Shown here one piece after another: positions 1 to 7,541 of a stretch of 13,740 nucleotides of DNA. Both the position numbers and the translations under genes were made by a program. Location: contig RGEC01000038.1 in assembly GCA_009918425.1 (NCBI GenBank), forward strand, positions 1-13,740, given 5' to 3'. The stretch is from Bacteroidota bacterium. GTDB lineage: Bacteria > Bacteroidota > Bacteroidia > NS11-12g > UBA955. Positions within the stretch are counted from its first letter, which is position 1; each line of letters begins with the position of its first letter. Under the pieces are notes generated by a model that ran no database searches, was not told where the DNA came from, and saw only the letters and a program-made list of their open reading frames with translations.

Positions 1-1367
1 TTTATTACAGAGGAAAATCTAATTTCTGCTTCGGTTGGAATATTATTAAAAACGTATTCCTTAGCTTTTTCTGCAAAAGTTGTTGATTTTTTTCTTAAAA
101 ATTTCACTGAAGTTACTTTAATTTGTTTGCTAATTTCTTTGCCAAAATCATGAATGGGGCTTTTGTAACCCTCAATAATAACCTTATCTATGCGGCGCCT
201 GAACTTCCATCCTTCTTTTTCAAATTTTTCATATCCATCGGTGTATTCCTTGGTTGTTACACTCACGCTGTCTTTCCCTTTTTCCAGAACAAACAGCATT
301 TGAATACTATCCGATGCGCGCATGCCTTTTGGAACTTCGGTCATGATTTTATGAATGTCATTGCCTGGTTTGTAAGGCAGAAAGTCCCAAACGGGCAAAT
401 ACAAATAACACAGCCACCCGAAAGCAAATGAGAGCAACGTAATTCCTCCCATAAATTTCCAGCCGAAACCCTTGCTAAACCAGGGTTTTATGTATGAGCG
501 CCCGAACACAATTATTAAAATAAGACCTGAAAGAACCAAATCTTTTATAAATGACTCTTTGGGTTTGAGTTTTATAAAATCACCAAAGCAGCCACAATCC
601 GTAACTTTATTGTAAATCCAGGAATATCCCGTAAGGAATGTAAAGAAAATAATCAGCAACAGCATGGAAACAGAAGTAAACGTTATACGCCAGCCAACAA
701 GCAGGGCAAAGCCTAAAATCACTTCCAAGGCACAAAATATAACCGAAAAATAAAGGCTGTATTTTTTCATGCTCAGAAAAAATCCATGAAGGGCTCCTTC
801 CTTTTTAACATAGTTTTCGAGCTGAAGATCATTTTTAAAATCAGTGCTATTACTGCTTTCAAAATGAATGTCTTTTTGGTAAATTGTCTTCCCCGCAACT
901 ACACAGCGCACCACAACCATTGATTTGACACCTGAATCCTGTGTCTTAAAAGCCATTTCTCCGGCAGGTAAATCCTTGTAGGTTGCCGTTAATTTCAGAT
1001 CATAGGTTTTGCGGGGTTTAAATTTCTTTTTTGCCGATACCGTATTCTCCGATTTTGCATCCTGATCCGTGGTATCTGCATTTGCTGAAGAATCTTCAGC
1101 TTTTACCGGGTCACTGCCAACATGAATATTAAGCGTTTGTGATTTATCGGCACTGAACAATAGAAAGCTGGTTTGTTGCACAATTTTTGCGCCATCCAAT
1201 AGCTGTATGTGAATAGAGTCTTGCTTTTGAGAAACATCTGAAGCAAATACATCCCAGTATTCATTGAGTTTTATAGCAAAACCGCTGGGGTCATTAAGTT
1301 TGACCATACCCGAAAAAACGAATAACAAAGCGGTAAAAACACGTGATATTTGAACAGGTATTCTCAT
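1..1367 (-). CDS. DoxX/MauE-like membrane protein, BT_3928 family, partial (3' end off window)
   Basis: I translated the frame from ATG at 1367-1365 and it stays open for 455 codons to the left edge, so the C-terminus is missing. Hydrophobic segments lie near residues 8-22, 205-225, 231-250, 273-289 and 306-326. Residues 15-30 (ending FSGMVKLNDPSGF) and the DCGCFGDFIKLKP stretch at 257-269 are the conserved DoxX/MauE-like marks of the Bacteroidota BT_3928 family. Its Cys-Gly-Cys pair (258/260) suggests a redox role, but that is inference. A soluble C-terminal part after residue 330, probably periplasmic, contains the family's GYxxPIHDF stretch (400-408). Residues about 46-197, between membrane segments 1 and 2, form a long polar insertion rich in Lys, Asp and Ser, where the relatives I remember have a short loop. 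The start codon overlaps the DUF1599 stop as ATGA, so the two genes are probably translationally coupled. From memory, this pair often precedes tpiA in Bacteroidota. Confidence 0.85.
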   Translation of the reverse strand, partial: MRIPVQISRVFTALLFVFSGMVKLNDPSGFAIKLNEYWDVFASDVSQKQDSIHIQLLDGAKIVQQTSFLLFSADKSQTLNIHVGSDPVKAEDSSANADTTDQDAKSENTVSAKKKFKPRKTYDLKLTATYKDLPAGEMAFKTQDSGVKSMVVVRCVVAGKTIYQKDIHFESSNSTDFKNDLQLENYVKKEGALHGFFLSMKKYSLYFSVIFCALEVILGFALLVGWRITFTSVSMLLLIIFFTFLTGYSWIYNKVTDCGCFGDFIKLKPKESFIKDLVLSGLILIIVFGRSYIKPWFSKGFGWKFMGGITLLSFAFGWLCYLYLPVWDFLPYKPGNDIHKIMTEVPKGMRASDSIQMLFVLEKGKDSVSVTTKEYTDGYEKFEKEGWKFRRRIDKVIIEGYKSPIHDFGKEISKQIKVTSVKFLRKKSTTFAEKAKEYVFNNIPTEAEIRFSSVI

Positions 1368-1903
1368 TTTTCCTTCATTCTGATTAGAGCAAAAATAGCG
1401 TAATTGATGATATCTTGATAATTTGCTGAAACCCCTTCACTGACAATGGTTTTCCCGGAATTGTCTTCAATTTGTTTTATGCGGGCAATTTTAACAAGAA
1501 TTAAATCGGTGAAACTGCTAACTCTCATTTCTCGCCAAGCTTCTCCGTAATCCGTATTTTTCATCAGCATCAGGTCGCGGGTCAGGTGGGCATGATAATC
1601 ATATAGTTCAAGTATTTCTTTTATATCGCCGGTTTCGCGATTTTCATCAATAAGCTGGAGTTGTATGAGCGCTATAATACTATAATTGATAATGCCCATG
1701 AACTCGCCTTCTATATCCTCACCTACGAGATTTTTACCGCTGGTTTCAATGTTTCTAATTCGCTGGGCTTTTATAAAAATCTGATCCGTTATGCTTTGAG
1801 GACGAAAAACCCGCCATGAAGTTCCGTAATCGGTGTTTTTTCGTTCAAAAATATTTCTGCATACCTGCAAAACTGCGTTGTATTGATTGCGTGTTGCCTC
1901 CAT
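1364..1903 (-). CDS. DUF1599 domain protein with tandem internal duplication
   Basis: This 179-residue soluble protein is made of two copies of one module. KNTDYGTSWR (22-31) and KNTDYGEAWR (115-124) are followed by matching stretches that end in IINYSIIALI (71-80) and IINYAIFALI (165-174), an offset of 93-94 residues. This is the layout of the Bacteroidota DUF1599 family (PF07659, which I recall being renamed a nucleotide-modification-associated domain). The biochemical role is not established from sequence. The repeated Lys-Asn-Thr-Asp-Tyr-Gly motif with a following Trp-Arg is the likely functional site of each half. The ATG at 1903-1901 has no Shine-Dalgarno sequence, which is normal for this phylum. 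It is the first gene of a two-gene unit with the downstream DoxX protein (ATGA overlap at 1364-1367). Family assignment is firm; function is unknown. Confidence 0.88.
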   Translation of the reverse strand: MEATRNQYNAVLQVCRNIFERKNTDYGTSWRVFRPQSITDQIFIKAQRIRNIETSGKNLVGEDIEGEFMGIINYSIIALIQLQLIDENRETGDIKEILELYDYHAHLTRDLMLMKNTDYGEAWREMRVSSFTDLILVKIARIKQIEDNSGKTIVSEGVSANYQDIINYAIFALIRMKEK

Positions 1904-2012
1904 TTCTAAAGATACTTGCGAATTTACTGACTCAGAAGGTTATAATCCCTTCAAGAATCGGACCAACTTATTCACAACATCACCCAATAATTCCGTTTTA
2001 TCATGAAAAAAA

Positions 2013-2044
2013 TTTGTAAATACCATTTTTAAATCGTATATTGT
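2013..2044 (+). promoter_or_regulatory. Possible Bacteroidota-type promoter for the helicase-nuclease gene
   Basis: TTTG at 2013-2016 and TATATTGT at 2037-2044 are 20 nt apart, close to the TTTG-N19-TAnnTTTG arrangement of the Bacteroidota primary sigma factor. The -7 box is imperfect in its last two bases. Transcription would start near 2050, leaving a leader of about 16 nt before the ATG at 2067. The 163-bp spacer 1904-2066 is otherwise AT-rich, and I found no good -7 element in it for the divergent DUF1599 gene. Confidence 0.3.
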
Positions 2045-2066
2045 ATGATTACTTTTATAAACTGAT

Positions 2067-5000
2067 ATGAGTGCCACTTACAAAGATCTTTACGAATCAT
2101 TAAATGCAGAGCAACGCCTGGCAGTTGATACTGTGGAAGGCCCCGTGATGGTTATTGCCGGTCCGGGAACGGGAAAGACACAAATTCTGGCTGTCCGGAT
2201 TTTAAACATTTTAAGAGAAACCCAGGCAAAGCCGGAGGAAATTTTATGTTTAACCTATACCGATGCAGGTTCTTCAGCCATGGTAAACAGGCTAAGTCAA
2301 TTTATGGGTGCCGATGCCTACAATGTAAATATCCATACGTTCCATGGGCTTTGCAACAAAGTTATTCAGGATAATCCTGAATTATTCTCAAAAGGCAATC
2401 TAAGGGTGATGGACGACCTGGATAAACTGGAACTGATGGAAAATCTGATCAGAACAATTCCGTCATCATCTCCCTTACAGGGTTTTCAGGAACATCCCAG
2501 TTATCTGCGAAAAGCACTGGGCACTGTATTCAGCCTAATGCAAAATGAAAACCTGGATATCACTTTTTTCGAGAACGGATTAGCGCTTTTGAGTGATGAA
2601 GAGGAATTCAAACAAGCATTCCCTTCGCTTGTATATCAGAAAACGGTTGCCGGCGGCAACAAAGGTGATATCAAGAAAAAAGAATATGAAAAACACCTGA
2701 TTGAATGGCAAAAACTGCTTGAAGCAGCCACATTGTTTCCCAAATATCAGGAAATGAAAAAAGAGGCCGGACTGTACGAATTCAGCGATATGCTGCAGTG
2801 GGTGCTTACTGCCTTTAAATCCAACCCTGACCTGCTACTAAATTATCAGGAAAAATACCAATATATACTTGTAGACGAGTATCAGGATACTTCAGGTATC
2901 CAGAATGAACTTCTGTATCAGCTAATTTCTTTTTGGGATGAAAATCCAAACTGTTTTGTTGTTGGCGATGACGACCAAAGCATTTATGCTTTTCAGGGGG
3001 CCCGGGTAAGCAACATGATGGATTTTGCCCTTAAATACGAGAATAACATTACCAAAATTATACTTACACAGAATTACCGGAGCACCCAAATTGTGCTTGA
3101 TGGTGCCAAAAAACTGATAGACAATAATAAGAAAAGGCTTGTAAATACATTTCCCGAATTAAGTAAAGACCTAACCGCAGCCGGTGAAAACTGCGATTAC
3201 CCTAAAATCCCAATTTCATATGATGCCTATAAAAATCGCTTTCATGAAGCGTTGAATATCGCGAGTCAGATAAAAGCGCTGACTGATGCCAAATGTCCGC
3301 CTAATGAAATTGCCGTCATTTATCCCAAACATAAAATTGTAGACGAACTGGCTGACATATTGCTGATTAAGGATATACCATTCACATTGGCCAGAAGTGT
3401 AAATATTCTGCAGGAACCGCTCATTATTCAATTGCAGAATTGGCTTCAATACCTTGCATGGGAGTTGGAAGTCCCTCACAAAGGTGAGCATCTGCTCTAC
3501 ACCTTACTGCATTATCCCTTATACGATATTGCTCCTTATGAAGTATCAAAAATTGCCACTGAGATTTATGCAAGACGCAGTGAAAAACTCAGATGGCGGG
3601 ATTTTCTTACGGAATACATACAGCAAAACCCGGCTCCCAACCCGGCAGGAAATCAAAGCAGAGAAGCATTAAGAGCACTCTGGACTGATGTGGAAGAATG
3701 GCTAAAAAAGGCAGCAGGACTAACAGTTCCTCAACTTATACAGCAAGTTATTGCCAAAGGAGGTTTCCTAAAACTTGCCATGCAAAGTGAGCAAAGAGAA
3801 TGGTACCTGGAACAGCTGCATACCTTTCTGAGCCATGCAATTTCTGCCAATCAAAAAAACCCCTATCTGTCTTTGACTCAATATATGGAAGCGATTGATA
3901 AAATGAAGCGCAATGAGATAAGCATAGGGCTCGAAAAACGTATAGGCAGCAAATCGGGTGTGGTACTAACAACAGCCCATGGAAGCAAGGGACTTGAGTA
4001 CAGGCATGTTTTTATCATCGGCTGTGAAGAGGAAACCTGGGATAAAGACAAAAGCAACGGACTGCCATACAAAATAAAACCCTTTTTCCAGGGGTTGAGG
4101 CACAATGTTAAATCCCAAGATGAAGAAGAAGCCGATAAAGAAGAGAGACGCAGGTTGTTTTATGTTGCCATGACCAGGGCAAAGGAAACACTTAGGCTAA
4201 GCTGGGGCGATGAAAAAATCAGTGAAAAAACCACCCTGCTCAAGAAAAGTAAATTTCTGCTGGAACTTATGGGAGATACTGAGACCGAGCAAACTGAATT
4301 AAAAAAAGAAGATCTCATTTTTGCCGAAACACAGTTATTGACAAGGCTTACCCCCCCCACACTCAAAGTGGAAGATTCTGAATGGTTGCAAAAACAGTTG
4401 TCTGAATTTACTTTCTCTCCTTCTACCCTTTATGATATTCTGGAATGCGGTCTTAAGTTTTATTTCGGCAGGATGGTAAGGGTGCCTTCAGCTCCCAGTG
4501 CCGCATTGGGTTACGGTTCTGCAGTACATTATACGATTTGGAAAACCGTTGACCAAGGAATTAATAAAAACGACTGGCCGACTGAATCTGCATTGGTTGA
4601 AATGTTTGAAAATGAACTTTTTAAACAGCGCGGTTCTTTCACACCAACAGGATTTCAGCTAAAAACCGACCAGGGTCGGGAACGTCTACCTGCCTACTAT
4701 CGCTCAAGAATTGAAACCTGGAAATTGCATAAAGAAATTATTCTTGAAAAGTGGCTGGAATCGAGTATAGACGGCATTAAAATTGGTGGGAAGGCCGATA
4801 AACTGATTATTGAAGGCAACAATGTGACTGTAGTGGATTACAAAACCGGGAAACCGGAATATGCCGAAAAAGATTTTAAAGCGCCATCTAAAAAAAGTCT
4901 TGAAAAGGGCAGTCTTCCGCCTAAATACTGGTTTCAGTTAGGCCTGTATATGCTGATTGTAAACCATTACACCGAAAAGAAATGGAATGGAATTGCCGCA

Positions 5001-5234
5001 ATTATTGACTCGGTGGAGCAGAACGAACAAAAGGAGTTTCCAATATTCACTCAATATTACAACAGTGAAGATCTTGATCTGCTTATGGATTATCTCAGGC
5101 AAGGTCACGAAAAACTGAAAAATCTGGAATTTTTGAAAGGTTGCGGAAGTGAGAAATGCGAATGGTGCCAGTTTGCGAAGTCTACGGGGCAGTCATTAAC
5201 TCTACCCACTGTTTCCTTAGAAGACGAAGGTTAA
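2067..5234 (+). CDS. UvrD-type SF1 DNA helicase fused to a RecB/AddB-like Fe-S nuclease
   Basis: A 1055-residue ATP-dependent DNA motor with a C-terminal nuclease, expected to act in double-strand break processing or repair. Helicase marks in order: LNAEQ (12-16), Walker A AGPGTGKT (31-38), VDEYQDTS from V269 (Walker B D270, E271), VGDDDQSIY (299-307), QNYRST (N336, R338), AHGSKGLE (H638 onward) and YVAMTRAK (699-706). The PD-(D/E)XK nuclease has all RecB-family marks: H821, D911 in GGKADKL, the D924-Y925-K926 triad in VVDYKTGK, and QLGLY (Q957, Y961). C794 before the nuclease core plus C1026-x4-C1031-x2-C1034 near the end resemble the AddB/Cas4 iron-sulfur staple. No AddB or RecC partner lies in the window. 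The layout resembles AdnA/AdnB-type fusions, but I cannot assign a subfamily. The interdomain linker contains a C8 run (4351-4358). The stop TAA shares its bases with the stop of rnc. Confidence 0.93.
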   Translation: MSATYKDLYESLNAEQRLAVDTVEGPVMVIAGPGTGKTQILAVRILNILRETQAKPEEILCLTYTDAGSSAMVNRLSQFMGADAYNVNIHTFHGLCNKVIQDNPELFSKGNLRVMDDLDKLELMENLIRTIPSSSPLQGFQEHPSYLRKALGTVFSLMQNENLDITFFENGLALLSDEEEFKQAFPSLVYQKTVAGGNKGDIKKKEYEKHLIEWQKLLEAATLFPKYQEMKKEAGLYEFSDMLQWVLTAFKSNPDLLLNYQEKYQYILVDEYQDTSGIQNELLYQLISFWDENPNCFVVGDDDQSIYAFQGARVSNMMDFALKYENNITKIILTQNYRSTQIVLDGAKKLIDNNKKRLVNTFPELSKDLTAAGENCDYPKIPISYDAYKNRFHEALNIASQIKALTDAKCPPNEIAVIYPKHKIVDELADILLIKDIPFTLARSVNILQEPLIIQLQNWLQYLAWELEVPHKGEHLLYTLLHYPLYDIAPYEVSKIATEIYARRSEKLRWRDFLTEYIQQNPAPNPAGNQSREALRALWTDVEEWLKKAAGLTVPQLIQQVIAKGGFLKLAMQSEQREWYLEQLHTFLSHAISANQKNPYLSLTQYMEAIDKMKRNEISIGLEKRIGSKSGVVLTTAHGSKGLEYRHVFIIGCEEETWDKDKSNGLPYKIKPFFQGLRHNVKSQDEEEADKEERRRLFYVAMTRAKETLRLSWGDEKISEKTTLLKKSKFLLELMGDTETEQTELKKEDLIFAETQLLTRLTPPTLKVEDSEWLQKQLSEFTFSPSTLYDILECGLKFYFGRMVRVPSAPSAALGYGSAVHYTIWKTVDQGINKNDWPTESALVEMFENELFKQRGSFTPTGFQLKTDQGRERLPAYYRSRIETWKLHKEIILEKWLESSIDGIKIGGKADKLIIEGNNVTVVDYKTGKPEYAEKDFKAPSKKSLEKGSLPPKYWFQLGLYMLIVNHYTEKKWNGIAAIIDSVEQNEQKEFPIFTQYYNSEDLDLLMDYLRQGHEKLKNLEFLKGCGSEKCEWCQFAKSTGQSLTLPTVSLEDEG
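4351..4358 (+). repeat. C8 homopolymer in the helicase-nuclease linker
   Basis: Eight consecutive C bases encode part of Thr762-Pro763-Pro764. The tract lies after helicase motif VI (about residue 706) and before the nuclease (C794 onward). A +1 slip would meet TGA at 4379-4381 and a -1 slip would meet TAA at 4477-4479. Either would give a protein with the motor but no nuclease. Whether slippage occurs cannot be told from one sequence. Confidence 0.9.
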
Positions 5235-5956
5235 TCCTGGATCTGCAGAATCCTGCAGGCTTTTTCGCAGCATAACTCCTCGGCCTTTTTGCGGCTTAGA
5301 TTTTTATCTGAGGCAACAATCTGATTATCAATCAACACAGAGACTACATGCAAATCTTTTCTGCCATGTATTTCTGTTATATGATTCCATGAAACAGTCT
5401 TTTTTTGCTGCTGAACCCATTTGAGCAACACGGCTTTGTAACTAATGGTAGTTGACATCAGTTTTTCCAGATCAAGATACTGACCAATCAATCGTTGCGT
5501 AATAAAAATTTTGGCTTTTTTGTAGCCATGATCCAGGTATACAGCCCCGATAATGGCTTCCATGGCATTGCCGGCGATAGATTTTACGGCTGAAGGGTGT
5601 TTTAATAGTTCGGGTTTCAAATCCATCATCTGAACCAATCCCAGCCGGTTAGCCAGGTAGCTCATTTGTTCACGATTTACGACCCGCATGCGCATTTCGG
5701 TAAGAAAACCCTCCTGTTTGAGGGGATAACGCATGAAAAGCATTTCTGCCACTACGGCATCGAGTATGGCGTCACCCAAAAATTCGAGGCGCTCATTGTC
5801 TGAAAGGGTTTTGTCTGATTTTTCTGAACTGTTAACCGAAGAATGCCTCAAAGCTTCCCGGTAAATAGCAAGCCTGCGGGGTTTCAGACCGGTTAACCGG
5901 TAAATCTGATCAGAAAATCTTTTTGATGCTGAAGATAAAAATAGCCGAACTGCCAA
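5231..5956 (-). CDS. rnc: Ribonuclease III
   Basis: Double-strand-specific endoribonuclease for rRNA and mRNA processing, 241 residues, a normal length. The RNase III signature NERLEFLGDAILD lies at 54-66 and contains the metal ligands E58 and D62 (E. coli E41 and D45). The second catalytic stretch reads GNAMEAIIGAVYLD (129-142): E133 matches E. coli E117, but N130 sits where E. coli has D114. The double-stranded-RNA-binding domain spans about 172-239, beginning SYKAVLLKWVQ. The best start is TTG at 5956-5954, because the codons before it in the same frame are AAT, TAA and the TGA stop of fabF. No ATG precedes the conserved N-terminal region. It is the last gene of acpP-fabF-rnc, 6 nt after fabF and in the same frame, so translation is probably coupled. 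Its TAA overlaps the helicase stop within TTAA. Confidence 0.93.
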   Translation of the reverse strand: MAVRLFLSSASKRFSDQIYRLTGLKPRRLAIYREALRHSSVNSSEKSDKTLSDNERLEFLGDAILDAVVAEMLFMRYPLKQEGFLTEMRMRVVNREQMSYLANRLGLVQMMDLKPELLKHPSAVKSIAGNAMEAIIGAVYLDHGYKKAKIFITQRLIGQYLDLEKLMSTTISYKAVLLKWVQQQKKTVSWNHITEIHGRKDLHVVSVLIDNQIVASDKNLSRKKAEELCCEKACRILQIQD

Positions 5957-5962
5957 ATTTTA

Positions 5963-7216
5963 TCAGGCTTCGTATCGTTTGAAGATGACGGAAGCATTGT
6001 GTCCGCCGAAACCAAATGTATTGCTCAGAGCTGCTCTTACATCGCGCTTTTGAGGCTTGTGAAAGGTCAGATTCAGACCTGCATCAATTTCCGGGTCATC
6101 GGTAAAATGATTGATTGTAGGGGGGATAATACCTTCTTTCACAGCCAGAATTGAAGCTACTGCCTCTATAGCGCCGGCTCCGCCCAGTAGGTGGCCGGTC
6201 ATACTTTTTGTGCTGCTTATGTTCAGATTGTAAGCATGTTCACCGAAAACCCCCAGAATGGCTTTTGTTTCCGCTATATCACCAAGCGGTGTGCTGGTAC
6301 CGTGAACATTGATATAGTCTACCTCATCGGCAGTCATATTTGCATCTTCAAGTGCCTGTCTCATCACATTTCTGGCGCCCAGTCCTTCCGGGTGCGGAGC
6401 CGTGATGTGATATGCATCAGCAGTCATGCCACCACCCACGAGTTCTGCATATATTTTTGCTCCACGGGCCTTGGCATGCTCCAGATCTTCCAGAATGATG
6501 GCAGCACCACCTTCACCCAAAACAAAACCATCGCGGTCTTTATCAAATGGTCGTGATGCGGTTGCATAATCGTCATTTCTTTCTGACAAGGCTTTCATAT
6601 TGCTAAAGCCCCCCATGGCGGGTTCATTTACGCAGGCTTCGCTGCCTCCGGTAACCATCACATCGGCTTTACCCAGACGAATCAGGTTAAAAGCATCGAT
6701 AATGCTGTGTGTGCCAGTAGCACATGCTGACACGGTTGCGTAGTTTGGACCACGGAAACCGTGCTTTATACTGATATAACCCGAGGCTATATCAATAATC
6801 ATTTTAGGGATAAAGAAAGGAGAAAAGCGTGGCGTGCCGTCTCCTTTGGCAAAATCAACAACCTCGTTGAAGAAGGTGGTTAGACCGCCTATTCCCGAAC
6901 CCCAGATTACACCAACGCGGTCGGGGTTAAAGGATTGTTGTAACAGGCCTGAATCCTGAATTGCCTCGTCGGCCACCACGATTCCATAATGGGTGAAAGG
7001 GTCCATCTTGCGGGCCTCTTTCTTATCCATATATTGGGTTATGTCAAAGTTCTTAACCTCGCAGGCGAAACGAACTTTAAATAATGTGGTATCAAAACGG
7101 GTAATGGGAGCTGCCCCGGATATCCCGCCAAGAAGACCGTTCCAATACGCGTCAAGTGTATTGCCAATGGGCGTGAGAGCACCCATGCCGGTTACAACAA
7201 CCCTTCTGAGTTGCAT
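5963..7216 (-). CDS. fabF: 3-oxoacyl-[acyl-carrier-protein] synthase II
   Basis: KAS II catalyses the decarboxylative Claisen condensation of malonyl-ACP with acyl-ACP in type II fatty-acid elongation, in the cytosol. At 417 residues it is full length. The catalytic Cys is C165 in SACATGTHS; the two active-site histidines are H305 in NVHGTSTPLGD and H342 in the SMTGHLLGGAGA stretch, with K337 just before. The C-terminal glycine-rich NTFGFGGHNAS loop is intact. The ATG start at 7216-7214 follows the acpP stop by 5 nt, so the condensing enzyme and its carrier protein are made together. The TGA stop (5965-5963) is followed at once by TAA in frame, a double stop before rnc. Confidence 0.97.
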   Translation of the reverse strand: MQLRRVVVTGMGALTPIGNTLDAYWNGLLGGISGAAPITRFDTTLFKVRFACEVKNFDITQYMDKKEARKMDPFTHYGIVVADEAIQDSGLLQQSFNPDRVGVIWGSGIGGLTTFFNEVVDFAKGDGTPRFSPFFIPKMIIDIASGYISIKHGFRGPNYATVSACATGTHSIIDAFNLIRLGKADVMVTGGSEACVNEPAMGGFSNMKALSERNDDYATASRPFDKDRDGFVLGEGGAAIILEDLEHAKARGAKIYAELVGGGMTADAYHITAPHPEGLGARNVMRQALEDANMTADEVDYINVHGTSTPLGDIAETKAILGVFGEHAYNLNISSTKSMTGHLLGGAGAIEAVASILAVKEGIIPPTINHFTDDPEIDAGLNLTFHKPQKRDVRAALSNTFGFGGHNASVIFKRYEA

Positions 7217-7221
7217 GGATT

Positions 7222-7458
7222 TTACTTTTTGTTTTCTTCGATGTATTGAATAGCCTGGCCAACAGTCTGAATTTTTTCAGCCTGATCATCAGGAATACTG
7301 ATATCGAATTCTTTTTCAAATTCCATAATCAGCTCAACTGTGTCGAGTGAATCTGCGCCAAGATCATTGGTGAAACTGGCTTCGTTGGTGACTTCTGATT
7401 CTTCTACGCTAAGCTTATCTACGATGATAGCTTTAACTTTGTTTGCGATTTCTGACAT
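7222..7458 (-). CDS. acpP: Acyl carrier protein
   Basis: A 78-residue acidic four-helix carrier protein. The phosphopantetheine attachment site is S37 in LGADSLDTVEL, preceded by the usual FTNDLGA stretch. It carries growing acyl chains for the FabF encoded next to it and for other fatty-acid synthase enzymes. It is the first gene of acpP-fabF-rnc, an order I recall as common in Bacteroidota. The ATG at 7458-7456 lies about 25 nt after a -7-like element on the minus strand. Confidence 0.97.
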   Translation of the reverse strand: MSEIANKVKAIIVDKLSVEESEVTNEASFTNDLGADSLDTVELIMEFEKEFDISIPDDQAEKIQTVGQAIQYIEENKK

Positions 7459-7483
7459 TTTCTTATTGTTTGGATTTGCGGTG

Positions 7484-7510
7484 CAAAATAAAACAATTTT
7501 TCACATACAA
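7484..7510 (-). promoter_or_regulatory. Candidate promoter of acpP-fabF-rnc
   Basis: On the minus strand, TTG (7510-7508) and TATTTTG (7490-7484) are 17 nt apart, resembling the Bacteroidota TTG / TAnnTTTG pair with a -7 box one base short. The implied start near 7477 gives a leader of about 18 nt. The element overlaps the region that the divergent promoter at 7524-7531 would need for its -33 box. Confidence 0.38.
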
Positions 7511-7523
7511 GGTATCAGGTTGT

Positions 7524-7531
7524 TAATTTTG
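7524..7531 (+). promoter_or_regulatory. -7 element TAATTTTG before the IPExxxVDY-like gene
   Basis: A perfect TAnnTTTG match ending 10 nt before the ATG at 7542, so the mRNA leader would be only a few nucleotides. No clear TTG box lies 19-20 nt upstream. The same octamer at the same distance precedes the ferredoxin gene on the other strand. Confidence 0.48.
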
Positions 7532-7541
7532 CAAAAGCTTT

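Noticed and set aside
1904..2066. Small gene or RNA in the largest intergenic spacer
   Set aside because: I found no start with a coding-like frame that is not an extension of antisense sequence, and no stable hairpin. Only a weak promoter candidate is present.
6191..6556. Open frame of 121 codons opposite fabF
   Set aside because: It is an antisense shadow of a strongly conserved gene, has no recognisable domain, and Cys/His-rich composition typical of noncoding frames.
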